A stretch of DNA of 64,000 nt, taken from assembly GCF_027596085.1 (NCBI RefSeq), contig NC_072455.1, forward strand, positions 3,411,350-3,475,349. Direction: 5' to 3'. Positions 45,397 through 59,583 of this stretch are shown one piece after another (the first letter of the stretch is position 1; every line of letters starts with the position of its first letter). The notes below the pieces were generated by a model that saw only the letters and a list, made by a program, of their open reading frames with translations, did not search any database and had not been told where the DNA came from. This DNA comes from Anoplopoma fimbria (taxonomy: Eukaryota; Chordata; Actinopteri; Perciformes; Anoplopomatidae). The position numbers and the translations under genes are program-made.

Positions 45397-46490
45397 TCCA
45401 TCTTGAATGCTCTTTTGCTGAATGATTTAAAAACCTGCAGGTTTTTCTGAGCCGGTTTCTCTGCTGTAGCAGCGAGGACGATTAGCATTCCAGAGGCGAG
45501 CGCTGTGTTTTCACACTGATCTGTATTTCAGGAGTCATCCGTACTGCGTCCCTGAGGTAGAAGGCACATTATGCGTATACGTTTTCCAGATGCACGGGGC
45601 GTTTTCTACCCCCCCCTCTCAGAGCTCATAGCTTGTTCTGTTCTCTGGCCTCCTCTCTTTGAACCAGATCTGGTGGATATCTTTAAACACTTCCAGGTGA
45701 CAGGAAGTGGGGATTTTGATTTGTATTTTTCAAACAGATCTCTGCCTTCCTCTCGGACTCGTGTTCATGTGCGTCCCCGTTCCGGCTAATGGTTTGAATT
45801 AACTCTGAAGACACGAGGCAGCCTCTTCAGGGTGCACTCAGACTGAGTGATGTGGCCACTTAGACATCCACTCCGGGGCTGTTCATAGTTTGAATAACCA
45901 TCCGACACATTGAATAGGATCCGTCTGTCATGGATCTTTCATACAGTCTATTTTCTCCCACTCTACTGAGATGAATGGACGTAGACTTCACCAATTCTCA
46001 TTGGCTTTTTATCAGATGTTCCTACAAATAGAACTCGTCTGCCATCGGAATAACATAAAAGATGCTATGAAAATGTACATAAAGTGACTTTTAAGATGCA
46101 AATATGTTACTTTTCTATGTTTTCTCTGGTTACCAGCGTATTTTTTAATATTTACAATGGAAGTGCTGTGTATGCTAGCTGCAGGATGATGCACTGTGCG
46201 TTTGGCTTCTTTTCTTTCTGTTCGCTAAATGTAGAAAAGCTGCGTCACTGTCGCCCAATCGCAGTGGAGTAGGGGCGGTACAAAGTAGCCTTCCACAAAA
46301 CACGTGATCAAAAGTGTTTTATTATGAATATGTTCTGGTTTTATTGTGTATTTTACGCTATTGATTTTACTGTTGACTTCATGGTGTCTGCATGTCTGGA
46401 GCATTTATACTATAAAACTGTCGTTAAACACTCTTGTGCGCCCTGTTTCTTGCCTTACAATGCTACATTTTGTTAGCACGTTAGCAGCCG

Positions 46491-46710
46491 GTGGGCGGCA
46501 CAGTCCTGCTGGGCTCGTTTGGTTTGTCCGTTCTGGGCTACCGTAGAAACACGACAGTGCAACATGGCAGACTTGTTGAAAAAGACCTACTCCCTATGTA
46601 GATATGAAGGGCTCATTTTAAGCTAAAGAAAACACAATGATAGTTATGAATAGTAGATTACATTTCTGATAATACATCCCCAGAAATGCTGCTCACTGCT
46701 CCTTTTTTAA
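46491..46710 (-). mobile_element. MITE-like element, reversed relative of 21045-21322
   Basis: Its reverse complement shares stretches with 21141-21256, including 'tcattgtgttttc' and 'ggacaaaccaaac'. It ends ctgctccttttttaa on the right. Only about 220 bp are alignable by eye. Confidence 0.6.
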
Positions 46711-47226
46711 AAACAATTTTCTGTGTTGTTCTTTCTTATATCTATCTCCTGATCATCCAAGTGCATGAACTCTATCACAATTTCTATTATTTAGTTTTTT
46801 TTATCTACTGCTGGCAGCACTGCCCAAGTCCATTTATCACACAGTTAGTTCTGCTTCACCAACCTTCAGGTACGGACGGGGAGGGGGAAACTATTCAGCG
46901 TTATTGCTGTCAGGAAATATATATTTCTCTGCCGGGAACGTTGCCAGTCGCTGTGATTTCCCCCCAGAACCGTACATCATCTCTTCCTCCACCTGGCCGT
47001 CTGACCTCGCCGCTTTTGTTGTTTTTACTCTCAACGGGACGATGCAAAGTGCAAGCAAGGCCGGTCTATTGACGACGCACCGGCGTGGGTGTTACGCCGC
47101 ACAATGACACCGATCAGCCCGCTCTGTACCCCAATCTGCTGCTGCCCTTTTGTGTCTGTCTGTGCTTTGTGTGAAGCCCAAAAAACAAAATCTCTAATGC
47201 TGCTGTGTGAGGTTTATTTTAAAAAA

Positions 47227-47227
<1 letters not shown>

Positions 47228-47289
<62 letters not shown>
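47228..47289. repeat. (CA)n microsatellite, 62 bp
   Basis: Direct CA repeat. Confidence 0.97.
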
Positions 47290-47293
<4 letters not shown>

Positions 47294-49542
47294 TCGTCTC
47301 TCTCGTCATCCATGCCTTCATCTGTTATTTTCTACCCACGGCCCACACCGAGGAACTCGGCCTTACTCAGCGATTTCCAGCCTCTTTCGTTGCCGTGGTG
47401 ATCGATGAGGCTGCCTGGCCCGTGGCGACGGTTGCTAGCGGCACATCTTCGGTGTGTTGCATGCAGGTGCCGTGTGGTGGTTTTTAATCAAAGAAGCTAT
47501 CGATCCAGGGTTGATCTCTGGAGTGTGTGTGCTGTGATTAAAAGGAGGGAGATGTTAGTGGAGCCTGGTATGGCCACTTCTTCAACACGATGCTTTCATG
47601 GTTTCCTGTGGGGAAAGGGAATTCTCTCTTTTGCGTCAGTGCCTTGCTCAGAGGCAGTTCAGTAGAGTGGATGCTTACAGATGTGACGGCTTTAACCCTT
47701 TGCCCTCCTCATAGAACCTCAAACCTACTATTTTATATTCTTATTAGCATAGTTGTGCTCTAGAGGGAACCAGAACCGGCCACAAATGCAAATTAAAGGA
47801 GAATTCCACCAAATTTGAAAGACAAGATGCTGCTGTGTTGCATTATGGGGAATGTAGGATCCAGTGTTTTTGGGAGATTGAGCCCTACTAGGAAGCGGGA
47901 CTAGAATTCCTAATCTTTCGCTGTTTTTTTTTTTCCAGACCATTCTTTTTCTGTTATTTTCGGAAGTTGCAGCGTAATAAAAGTACATTAGTCCAATTTT
48001 CACTCGTCAGTTTTCTGAATCCAGCTTCTGAAATGTGAAATGTGTTTGATGTCACTATAAACTGACTACTGCTGGAACAAAACAAGGAATTGGAAGTCAT
48101 CACCTTCAGCTTTTGGAGCTTGTGTGATTTTTTGCATTTTATAGACATTTAGTTTATCAAAGAAAAACAGATTAATCACTGATGAGCATCATCATTAGTC
48201 CAAACGGCCTTATTAACCAGCAATCATGTCACATCACATCATGCTCAACAGCCCGGTCGCTCTCCGTTGCTTTACACCACAGGAACCAGAAAAGTGGAAG
48301 ATGTAGAGTTGGCGAGGGGAGCTTCCTCTGGACGGATCCTCCCTCCTCCCCCTCCCTCCCTCCTTCCCTCCCTCCTTCCTCCCTCGCTGCTGCTGCTGCT
48401 CAGCAGACAGCTTGGATTTCACTCAACTTTTAATTCCTCACTTCCTGTTAGCAGAGGAGCGTGCAGCAGGATTTCATTTAGTCAAAGCAGTGTGGTTTCT
48501 GTTTTTTAGGGGGTTGGGACAGCCCTCCATTGTTGCAGCTGTTGAGATGTTTCAGTTTATATATATATATTTTTTTATTTAGTTGAAATTGAAGTCACGT
48601 TGAGAAGGAGTTTGTCTTCAAAGAATGAAGTGACGGGAAACTTGATATTCTTTTCACACGTAAAGCTGCAATAACTGTTTCTCTGCTCCCTCTACAGCTG
48701 TTGAGGATGATCATGATGTAATGAGGATGAAAAAGGGACATTACAGCTACACATGTAACTTTTTGAGGTTTTCAAGTCAAAGTAGCCTCTTGTGCCGAAG
48801 CTGATCCAGCTGATCTTAGTTATGTAGATTCATTCCTCCCTCTCATGCTCACTCTGAAGCTTAAACTGTTGTCACATCTTACACATCTTATCTTTGCACG
48901 ATTCCAGCTGAGGGAATCAAACCTTTGTCCAATCCCCCCGCGCCACCGAGGTGTGGACGGCTGCGATGTAAACGGCGTGCAGATCGATTTTTGAGAGTGT
49001 GATTTGAAGGTGGACACTGGGGCTGCCACAAGCAATCCCAAAACAATTATCGGTCTGGATAGCTGTTATTGCCAATTGCTGCTAGACACACCAGAGAGAG
49101 AGAGAGTGAATGTGTGTGTGTGTGTGTGTGTGAGAGATTGAGACGAACACACTTACTTTTACCGTCTATGGATGCACTCATTTCTGCCAAACAACCGTCA
49201 TAATCGATAAGATGACACACATCTGTTTTATCTGTAATGGGTGGATGCTTCTGGAGTGGATTTTGTGCCAACACAGCATTTTTTAAATGTGGAAAATTTT
49301 AAATGTGTCTTTACGAGCCAACTGGCCAGATTCAGCCCTATACTCTGACTGTATCTCGTATCTTACTGGTTTTCTCTGTCAGTCTCTGAACTGGGGAGGT
49401 GGAACTGGGAGCATGGAAACTGGGACACACTGTGACACTTCACATCACATCTCTAAATGTGACCTGTCTCTCCCTGCATTCACCCCAGTGCACCAGGCCC
49501 CACTGTCCACCTACCCCACACCAGTAGATCCAGTTTGAAGTA

Positions 49543-49558
49543 TGTGTGTGTGTGTATT

Positions 49559-49615
<57 letters not shown>

Positions 49616-49650
49616 TGGTGTGTGTGTGTGCGTGTGTGTGTGTGTGTGTG
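49543..49650. repeat. (TG)n microsatellite, 108 bp, with 'attgg' interruptions
   Basis: TG repeat broken by two tattggtg units and one cg; followed 104 bp later by an inverse CA array. Confidence 0.96.
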
Positions 49651-49753
49651 GCAGGTCACATGGTTTTGCCGGATGACTTGTTTCAATCGTGCTGAGGTCG
49701 ACGCATTTAATTGTTGGAGACGGGGTCGCAGAGGGGCGCGAGGAGAGTTCTCA

Positions 49754-49754
<1 letters not shown>

Positions 49755-49832
<78 letters not shown>

Positions 49833-49834
49833 CA
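49755..49834. repeat. (CA)n microsatellite, 80 bp
   Basis: Direct CA repeat, inverse partner of 49543-49650. Confidence 0.97.
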
Positions 49835-50334
49835 GTGGAGGGCTGAATGCAGCTCAGAAGCATAGCATTCATTGGCTCTGGCTGACCTGTTTACTAACCA
49901 CATTAGCAGAAACCAGAACAGAGTGGAACAGAATAGATATTCCGTATCTTTTCATTTTGATCTAGCGTTAGCAGCTAATGCTACGTCCGACTAGCTCCTT
50001 ACTCTTCTTTGTCGTTTCTGAAGCCATGCGCTGTTCAGAGGAGTGACACTGACCCAGGAACTGTGGTGAATAATACCCAGTCAGCAGCATTTCAGTGAAC
50101 AACTGATACAACTTATCCCAGCGTGAAATCATTTTCTGTTGTATTTCTGATTCAGTATTTGAGATAAGAACCAAATAACGTATTGTTTTATTTGAATCGC
50201 ACTTTTGAAACAATGTTGTATGTATATTTAAAAGTTAGTGGTTCAACTGTCCTTGAACTCATCATCAAGGAGTGTTCTGAAATGTTCCGCAGTCCACATT
50301 ATTACTGCATGACCATCACATTAAGAAACTAGAA

Positions 50335-50522
50335 TAGGCACTCGGAGAGGATAGACCTCCACCAAGGGCGTTGACATGAGTGAGAAATATTCCAAAAGCC
50401 AAAATGTAACGGTTTATTCCTTGGCTCATGCTTCCCACTTTCTGCCAAGTTTCATGAAAATTGGGCCAGTAGTCTTTCCATAATCCTTCGGACAAACCAA
50501 ACCAAACCAAACCAAACCAAAA
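50335..50522 (+). mobile_element. 3' end of a LINE (probably RTE-type) with (AACCA)n tail
   Basis: The segment 'ccaagtttcatgaaaattgg' (50445-50464) followed by 'ccagtagtctttcc' and then aaaccaaacc repeats is a 3'-tail pattern I associate with RTE-type LINEs in fish. Only the tail is present. Confidence 0.55.
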
Positions 50523-51056
50523 AACATTACATTTAAACAAACAAGGAAAAATTGTTGCCTCTGATTTAAAGTATTGTTAAAAAGCTGAAACGAGGAAAAG
50601 TTCTGCAGGTTTAAAACAAGGTGTTATGGGCCAATACCTCTCAAGCTATTGAGGGAAAACAGATCTGTCACTATCATAACAACCTGACATTGACTGACTG
50701 TTTTTGACCAATCACCTGGATTGATTCGTTTACTTTGTAAATGCAGTTGAAAAACAGTCATAACCCTTTTCTTTTTTTAATACTATCTTTGCCTGCAATT
50801 CTTATTTTTTCCTTAAACTCCACCCGTCTGACACGTCAAGTCAATATAAAACATATGCCACTAACGAATTGCAAACACCATCGTGGCTACCAGGACGGTG
50901 TGACGGAGGTAGAGTGTGAGGTGTGACGGAGGTAGAGTGTGAGCGCTCGTCATTGCGCCTTTGGCTCTTTTGTCTCGCGTGTTTAATTCACCGTTCATTG
51001 AAGCGCCTGTTTCATAACACTTCATCTGCATTCACCCTCAGTGGAGAGGTACTGTA

Positions 51057-51057
<1 letters not shown>

Positions 51058-51119
<62 letters not shown>
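51058..51119. repeat. (CA)n microsatellite, 62 bp
   Basis: Direct CA repeat. Confidence 0.97.
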
Positions 51120-51121
<2 letters not shown>

Positions 51122-52075
51122 GAGACAATGAAGTGACTGAGATCTCTCCCAGAACTTCATTTGCCCCGATGTAAACTCTCTCAGTCCTGCTCTCATCACT
51201 TCATTATCCAGCCAAAAATGAAAAATACTTCCAAAGAAACCATGACAACAACTCCACAGAGCCTGCTTCCAAAAAGAGAGAGAGAGAGAGCGAGAGAGGC
51301 AAGTGTAAAATCTCTCGTTTCCTCATCTCCTCTCTCGCTCCGTTTTGCATAATTTGTTTTTTAGGGAGGATTAGTGGGAAAGGAAGGCGGGGGTTGGTGG
51401 TGGTGGTGGTGGTGCCATCGTAATTGTGATCATTTTGTACGGTGGCTCCTCACCCAAGAGCACCAACAAACACAGACTTCAAAGAGAGAGGAGCTGGAGT
51501 CGGGGTGGGTTGCACGAGGGAGGTGGAGAGTTTAGGATGGAGGAGAAAAGGGGAGGAGAAAAAGGAGGCATGTGGGGGGTTGTGACTGGAAATTGTAGTG
51601 GTTTAGATTTGAATGATCAGTCTGGTTTACTGACATCAAACAAAGCAAGAAGGCTTTTTAAGAAAAACTAGATTTTCCTACAGCGGAGTCCTTTGTTGAA
51701 GTCATATTTTATGGGGTTTTTTTTTTTTAAATATCCGCTTTGTTCCGTTGTCAATGCGCTGATGCCTTTTTGTTTGCCGACATTCTGGCGTACGACCAAG
51801 CCGAGAGCTTCCCCGGCCCGCGGATCAAAACCGGAGTAATCCTGACTCAGAATGGAACATTAGCTCTTGTCTGTTTCACTGTGTCGGCTCTCCTACTGTC
51901 AGTCAGGCCTGGATTCACAATCCGTCCTGTTATTTTACATGGATTTTGTTATTAACTCTCTCGGGGTTTACCTGATCCAGAAAAGCAGTGATGCATAACA
52001 GAGTTGATACCTTCAAAATGTTTTCCTGTGGGTTTTTAGAACTGTCTGTCTTTTTCTAGTTTGTCAAAACTGACA

Positions 52076-52313
52076 ACCTGTCAATCACAGTAGCCCCGCC
52101 CTAAAAACATCCTCTGCTTTATGCTCTGTTTGACTCTAAATGGAGCATCATTTACTAAATGAACATCATGCTGTACTGAAGAAGACTTGAAACTAGAGAT
52201 TGAGACCATAAACTCATGTTTACAATGTTTACTGAGGGAATAAATCAAGAGAGAAGTAGAGTCATTTTCTCATAGACTTCTATACAACCAGAGGAGTCGC
52301 CCCCTGGTGGACA
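52076..52313 (+). repeat. Interspersed repeat, copy 3 of 3
   Basis: Same family and strand as 16753-17007, with a few substitutions (for example ctgtactgaag for ctgtattgaag). Confidence 0.8.
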
Positions 52314-55300
52314 CTTTTAAAACTGTAGGAAGGAGTCGTCAATGTGTCTTTTTCCAGAACTTTTAGCCATTTTTGTATTGAAATAACAATAATCAAGGTT
52401 TCAGTAGGCGTCACAACACACACAGTATAACCCTCCATTAAGCCTCTATTGTGCTGCTGCCCTTTAATTCATTTGCATTAATTACTAACCTAATAACGCT
52501 CTTTTAATTATACGTTCCTGTCTTATTCTCAGCTTCCATAAGCTTCACTTCTACTCCGCTTGCTTGTGCTAATTAGGCTGCATGCATTACACAGCGCTGT
52601 GCTATCAGAGCATCCGTAGAGTGAACACGGGACACGGGCACGTATCCGTTGGCTGGATCGGCGCCATGGCTCTGTTCAGACGCCAGCCAGGAAAACGCAA
52701 TGTCTCCGGTCTTTATCTGCCTCGTTTTCCTCTAATCTCTCTTCTGGCGCTATCGATTAAGAGGCAGCAAATTCACCCTGAATGAAAATAAAACAGTTTT
52801 AGACAAATAGACAATTGTGAACACAACAGTAAAGGTACCACAGCATGAATGACTCCTGTTGTAGCAATTACAATTAGGTAAACAGCTCGTTTTAATTCTG
52901 TGTTTTAGATGTTTGTGATGTTATCATTTATTTTCATGCATGGTTTATTAGTGTTAAAAAAAGGCATCAGGTGCAGTGTTTACATGATGGTGAATAGAGC
53001 TAGTTTGGGACTGGGAATGCAGGCGTTGTTATGTGAAATCTTGCGATATATTTTTTGTAATTTTCATGTTTTAACCACAAGGTTTGAATGCAGGTTCTCG
53101 TAAGGGTTAGAAGAATTCGGATGTTCTCGTAGCCGCCGTGAAACTCTTTTAAATGGCTCTTAATTGCAGGGTTCAACCATAAAACAATGTTCTTCCTGCT
53201 CTTCTGCCAAAAAAGTTGAGATTTATTTTCAATGTAATCTCTGCATTCAGGTTTCATTCAGAGAAGCTTCTACTGTACAAATCTCCTATAAACTGAACAT
53301 TTTAAACCCATTTAAATAAACAAGATTGCACATTAGCGCTCATTTACATTGTATATTTACTGCACATATTTATTTAACTCGATTCCTAATGCAGTGTATC
53401 GTCTAATTAACATCATTTTAAAGAATCAGCGCTCGTCATTTAGCAGTCAGTTAGTTACAGTTAAAGGCCGATTAGCTGTGATTATACGGGGCCCTCCTAT
53501 GGAGCGGGAGGGGAGGGGGGAGAGCGTGACAGTGGGCGGTGGAGGGACGGGTTTCTAACCTTCATTACCTTCAAGACAAACTGAGGCAGACGTTGCACAG
53601 TGGGAGACTTGTTTGTTTGTGTGCTTAAGTCTATGTGGCCGAGCAGACGGAGCAGTAATAGCATTAGCTGACCGAACGTCCTGCAGGAATGATGAGTTTA
53701 GGTAAAGGACCGTACATGCCGTCTCCCTCTTCATCCGCAAACAGTCTTGTATGTAAAGCAATGCATGTGCAAAGACAGAAATGCTTCAACTTAATTATAA
53801 TGCAAAACTGTATTAAATAATGTTAAGTATTAGGTGAATGGCTGCATTTCTGCACATTTTAAGACCAGACAAATGTCTATCAGCATGCCGCCCTCCCTCT
53901 GCACCTGCTTTGGATAAAGTCTAATCTGATTACATCAGCCATCAAATGATGAAGAGGAGGTAGATGCTTTTTTAATGTAGATACAGAGGAGGGAGAGGTG
54001 TATCGAGCAGCCACGACCAAGAGGTGAACTTTGGATGGTTTCCCAGACAACACATTAGTCGTGTCTTGGTGTAAACTATCTTCACTGGCTGTGAAAATCG
54101 TCCTTGTGTTTTTAGAAACTGGATCCTGGAATGAAAAGAAGGAAGTTTTCAGTGTTATTCAACTCCATGTGACTAAACAGACTCCTGTAGAGTATGTCAA
54201 AGATAGGAACAATTGTTTGTCTTCGTACTGAGCGCGACAACTTTGCATTTCCCTGTTTATCTGATGCGTTTTGAAAGACTTTAATCTGCCGTACAATCAT
54301 ATAACCTTTCAGAGGAACATGTTATTAGTATGTTATTAGTATCAATTTTCTTGCCGAGGGTCATATATAAAAAAAAATGAATACCATGAAGCTAAAGCTA
54401 CTTAGCTTAACATTAAGACTGGAAACGGTTATCCTTGCCCCTTTACAAAAGTTTAAGAATCTAAAACGTTTTATTTTTGTCTCTTTAAACGGTATCGGAA
54501 CAAAAGTTTTTCTCGGCCATAAGTAGTAACTTCCTGGAGACTTATCGCATAGCTAAGCTAACAGTCTGCTGGCTTTAGCTTCATAGTTAATGGGCAGATA
54601 TGAGAGTTAAATCAATCTTGTCTAACTGTCACCAAATGTCAAACTATTCCTTTCTTAAGAAACAACTGAAACTGGCAGCTGCCTTGCAAAAAGAAACCCA
54701 ACAAACAACTGCAGGATCCTAACTAGCTTGATGCATGCTAACTTTCTAGCTAACGGCCTCTGACGGGGGTGTGATTCATGCGACTGCAACTTTTTCTCCG
54801 CAGTGTCCTCAGACACTTTCATCTTGTCATGAATCTTTGATGTGTTGTGGCCTTTCAGAGTTCCTGATCTGTTTAGAAAAGATCCTCTGTTGCTATTTCC
54901 AGTTCTTCTAAGTGAAGGTGTCAGACAATAGAAATCCTCTGGAGACCTTCTGTTAGATTTAAAGTTTCCGACCCTTCCTCTTCCTCTCCTCCTCCCTTTG
55001 CCTCACCCACATCCCTCCCTGTTCCCCTCTCTCTCTCCGTCTCTCTTTCATACTATTTTCGGAGTAGCGCCGAGTGCCACTTTTTTTTGGTGAAGCGGAG
55101 CGGAGCGGATTCCTCAGCCCGTTGCCATGGCAGCGTTCCCATGGCCCCACGACACACTTTTTTGGCTCCTCTCTCCTCTCCTTCATCTCATCTCGTTAGT
55201 TCTCTCCTTCCCTTGGTGTCTTCTGGTCCCCAAAAAAGTCTTAAAAGTTGAGATCAAATATTTAAAAAAAGCCCCTTTAACCCTTTTATATCACATACCT

Positions 55301-57454
55301 GATCATATATCTTAATCCAATCATCTTTTTATCCTGTAAAACAATATATGACTTAGACCGACCAATTTCAACCAATGACATCATGACATCAATAAATCAC
55401 TTAGCAACAAGGGAGTTGTGTGTTTTAGCTAAAGCTCAATAGATCACCACATTGTTGTATATTTACTATATTCATTCTCAAAAGCAGAAAGAACTCAATC
55501 ATACACTGTACATGATCAGGTGACTGTCACAAATAGTTCACTGATTAAAGCACTATTTAAATGTCTAGGGGTTATACAGAATAGACCGTTTCATTTTTAG
55601 ATGCTTAAGAAACAGTAGGTCTTAAAAATCTACATTTGAATGTATATATTTTGCAGCCAAATCAAAAAGTTAACCTTCGTTTTCCTAATGCATTTAATAC
55701 TTGACTTGTTTCTTTACACGGCTTGTACAAAGGCAATAAGAGTATTCCATGATTATGAGATGTGACTTTACAGATAATTACAATCTCTCCTCAGCACCGT
55801 TGAGGTTGGTTTATGGCGTTTTGCCGGTTACAAATATTGTCTTTTTGATTCTTAACGGTTCATTTTGTTAGTACGCCCTTTGTCATTTCAAAGAATAATG
55901 TCTCCGTTCATGCTCGGAGCTTGTGCACGCCGTCAAAACCAAAACACTGTATGGAAATTGACACGTGTTGCTTGACTTTGGTAGGAAAACTCTTGGAAAA
56001 ATGAGGAGTAACTTCTCGTAGGATATCATAGGAGCCGTTGTTTGAGGTTCGAGATCTCCATTCATTCTACTTCATTAACTTTTCTGTGTTTTGTAACGTA
56101 GCCTCTCTTTCCAGACATACAGTGACCACCAAGGTCAGGACGTTTTGTGTTTAATGCATGACTAAGAAATGTCTGTTGAACTGCAGGACACATTCAAAAG
56201 CTTTAAAGGCATTTCTTTGCACCTCCGTCTCTTGCTAACCCTTTGTCTCCAGTGTGTTGAAGCACAACCAGGCTGGGTGTCTCTTTGACCTGCAGCTGAC
56301 CTGAAAAATGCAGACAGTGTGTGTGTGTATATGTGTGTCAGAGAGAGTAAGGATCCACATCATTTCAGTCTTGTACCACAACATCCCTAAGCGAGACTAG
56401 GTGAAACTCAAGGTCTAGCATCCCCTCATCTCACACCGTTATCTTGCACACATTCACCGACAAAAACACACACACACACACGCTTAATACAGAGGTGGGG
56501 GAATACCCGGAGTCGGAGGAAGAGATCTTCACCCTCACTGGTTTATTAATGAAACCAGGCGAAGATGGAGAGAGGATCTAGAGCGAGAATATATAGAAAA
56601 AAAGTGGGGAGGGGTCAGACAGCTGGGACAAATAAGAGATGAAGAGCAGCTATCGAGGCGACTGCAGAGGACGAGGAGGAGGGAGCGCTAATGTTTTATT
56701 AAACAGCCGTGGGCGTTAGATTATTTACAACATCTGGAAGAGAAGGAGGAGGGGGGAGTTTTTTTTGGGTTTTTTTCAGTGAAGCTCGATCGCACTCTTA
56801 AAGACGAAGAGATATGAGGTGCTTTGTGTAAATTGGATGTCGGAAGCTGTTAGACGAAGAGCGAGACAGACAGAGACGTAAAGAGGACAAACCAGTCGCT
56901 TTTTATCACAGTCGGCGCGTGTGGTTCAGTCTGGAACACATTTACGGAGCACGTGAACACACACAAACACATTTTTGGCAACGAATCCCTGTGTGTTTGT
57001 GTTTACTTCCTTTTGTCTTCATCCCCTCCAATCCTGGAATTATTAATGGTGCCAAATGTTTTATCAAAAAGCGTGGGAGCGAGTTTCCAGAGCGCTGACC
57101 TGGGAACACTCTTTTCACGTGAACGCACACCGAGAAGTCGCACGTACTTTAATTTCTGAGGCGCACACTCACAAAATCATGGCCCATAAATAACAAGCGT
57201 GTCCCACATAGAGTTTCCTCTCACGTGTTCGATTCCGCTGCCGGCAGCTCTCACTCACTTTGATCCGACTCCGTCTCCTCCTCACTTCCTCTCTCTGAGT
57301 CGGTCATGATGATTTACAGCGAGGTCCAGTTGCAGATGATGCTAAATCTAGTTACATTTCCTGTTTCTGGTTATTTAGTTATTGATCATTTCTCCAAAAT
57401 GTTTCGAAATAATGCAGCTTCATTTTTTCTGCAACTGTCTGAATTTTCCCAACC

Positions 57455-57620
57455 CCTTAAAGGTGCATTCCATCCCAAAATGAAAACACATATTTTCCTC
57501 TTACCTGTAGTTCTATTTATCAGTTTAGAGTTGCCGAGTTTTGGAGATATCGTCTGTTTGCTCTCGATTGTAAAGGACAATTCTGTCCGACAATTCTCTT
57601 TGTGTTGGTTATGAAACAAC
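57455..57620. repeat. Probable interspersed repeat
   Basis: Begins 'ccttaaaggtgcattccatc' and continues through 'gagttgccgagttttggaga' (57528-57547). I recognise this as a phrase recurrent in teleost genomes; only one copy is in this window, so the class is not assigned. The open frame across it is incidental. Confidence 0.5.
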
Positions 57621-58952
57621 AAGATCTGCAGAGTTTAGTTTTGATGACTTTGAGATTGAAATAAAACTAATATTGATGCAGGTTTAAACACTTGGTTGGC
57701 TTCAGCCTTGTGCTTTATTCTGGGATGAGAGATTAACTACGTTTACATGCTCCAAATATTTCATTTTTTGACAATATTCCAAATAAGCTGTTTATGATTT
57801 GGTAATGAAAATACTTAATAATTTAATCGATTAATGAAAAACAACCCAATGCTGCATTGAAGTGAATCCCACCTCGACTCCAATCAGGAGCCACTTGTGA
57901 CATTTAGCTTCTTTGTGTCAAAATACATATATTTTTTAACGTTTTCCAGCGGTGGCAGACTTGTTAGACGGTGCGACCACAGCCTCCCTTTTCATTCCAC
58001 CACCTTCTTGGAAAGGTCGGCGTTGTCATATTTGCACATGTCCAAAACAACTTGTTCATATCCAAGTCTATCATTTTGTTTAAATGTAGGTGTGTTTCTC
58101 CCATCGACTAGAAATGTGGGCTTTTCTTTTGGGCGTTCATACTTCAGCTTTGCAAACAATATGCTAGTTGGTTTGTCCAACGCACAGAGCTGGTCGTAAA
58201 CAGGAAAGAGGTTGTTATTGAGACCCATATTCTGAATCTGCTGTCAAAAGAATGCTCCTAAAACCCGAATAATATCTTAATATCTCACATGTCATAATCT
58301 GAAAATGCTCCATTTGGAATTAAATTGAATTCAGAATATCCAAACCATTTTGTCTCCATCCTTCTGAGTCTTTTCATCTGTCTCTCATCATATGACATTC
58401 TGGATCTATATGTAACTCTTCCCTTGTGGCCTCTCAAACACCGACAGTCTTTCTTTTTTTCTTCATCCTCCTTCCTCCCTCACAGTCAATTTCTCTCCAT
58501 CACTCTCTCTCTCGTTCCTCCCGTCTATCATCTCCGTCCTCTAACCCCTCTCTCCGTCCCCCGTGGTTTCTCTGGCTACAGTTGTGGCTCGTTAGCACCG
58601 TTTTAGAAAAAAACCTCCTCTCCGGCTCATTTGACTTCTCTGCTCGTCTCAGCACTGCATTGACACAAAGCAGTGCGCTGAGCGACTGCACCCTACGGCG
58701 GACATGACACCTCCGTCTCCTTCAGGATTTGCAGCTGAGCACGAAACCACCCCCCCCTTAGCTTTCTTCTTCTTCTTCTCTTATCCGTCACGTCGGAGCT
58801 GTTATGTCGCTAATGTTCTTATTTTTCCTGCGGGGAATTTAAATAATGAGCCAAAGCATGTTAACAAATGTCAGAGGAGACGCAGTGGGATCAGCTTCAC
58901 CCACAGTTTTTGGGGATCTCAAGAAAATATGTTACTGCTTGAGGTCTTAAAC

Positions 58953-59483
58953 AGGCCCTATTATGCTATTTTCCGAGTGCATATTTTTGTCTCAAGTTGC
59001 AGTTACAACATGTTTAAATGCGTTAATGCTCCTTGTGTTTCTCATCCTGGCTGTCCTGCAGCACCTCTTCTCACCCTCTCTCTGAAACGCTCCGTTGTAG
59101 CTCTTGCTCCTCCCTCCAGAAAGCAAAGTCTGCTCTGATTGGTCAGCTAGCCCGCTCTGTTGTGATTGGTCAACGTTTCACATTTCAAAAAACTTCAGCT
59201 CCATCTCTCTTTTGTTGTTTGAGGGCCAAACTAGCCGGAAGGAGTTTTACGTCACTTCTGTAACATTGTGACCTCATAAAGTTACATTGTGACCTCATAA
59301 AGTTACAGAAGTGAAGGAGAGAATTCAATGGAGCCGTTTCATGAGCTCAGGAGCTTCTGAGGGGGAGGGTAACTCCTTTTAGGCGTGGACTTCAGGTTTT
59401 ACACTCTACGGACCTTTTACATGTTTAAATATATTTATAACACATTCAAGAAGAGAGAAAAAGTGAAAAAGCATAATAGGGCC
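58953..59483. mobile_element. MITE-like element, about 530 bp
   Basis: Left end ggccctattatgcta and right end agcataatagggcc are inverted repeats. Inside, 'gttacattgtgacctcataa' is repeated in tandem at 59260-59305. Non-coding; ends 90 bp before the wasf3 start exon. Confidence 0.75.
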
Positions 59484-59571
59484 ACTTTAAAGCGATACAG
59501 GTAGCAGTGCTGAACGTCTGATTCTCACCATAAACCAATCATTTGTCCTTTTCTTTTCGTCGTTTCCTCAG

Positions 59572-59583
59572 GCGTAGACCAGC
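59572..59583 (+). other. wasf3: wasf3 5' leader segment on the start-codon exon
   Basis: Acceptor cgtttcctcag ends at 59571; only 12 nt of leader precede the ATG, so the rest of the 5' UTR must come from an upstream exon. Confidence 0.8.

Larger units (their letters stand above)
42073..59571 (+). other. Presumed wasf3 intron 1 (or intergenic DNA), 17.5 kb
   Basis: No coding exon recognised. It holds copy B of the 1.13-kb repeat, many TG/CA arrays, an inverted copy of a MITE family (46491-46710), the tail of a LINE (50335-50522), the third copy of an interspersed repeat (52076-52313), a fish interspersed repeat at 57455-57620 and a MITE at 58953-59483. Long runs such as 52.4-57.4 kb appear to be unique non-coding DNA. 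Confidence 0.5.

Noticed and set aside
42000..57000. A further gene between the candidate CpG-rich exon and the wasf3 start exon, for example around 46860-47100 or 55050-55200
   Set aside because: Short GC-rich open stretches exist, but none has paired splice sites or recognisable protein similarity.
57992..58228. Minus-strand 78-residue frame with varied composition
   Set aside because: Looks like a chance frame in or near an interspersed repeat; no start context, splice partner or recognised family.
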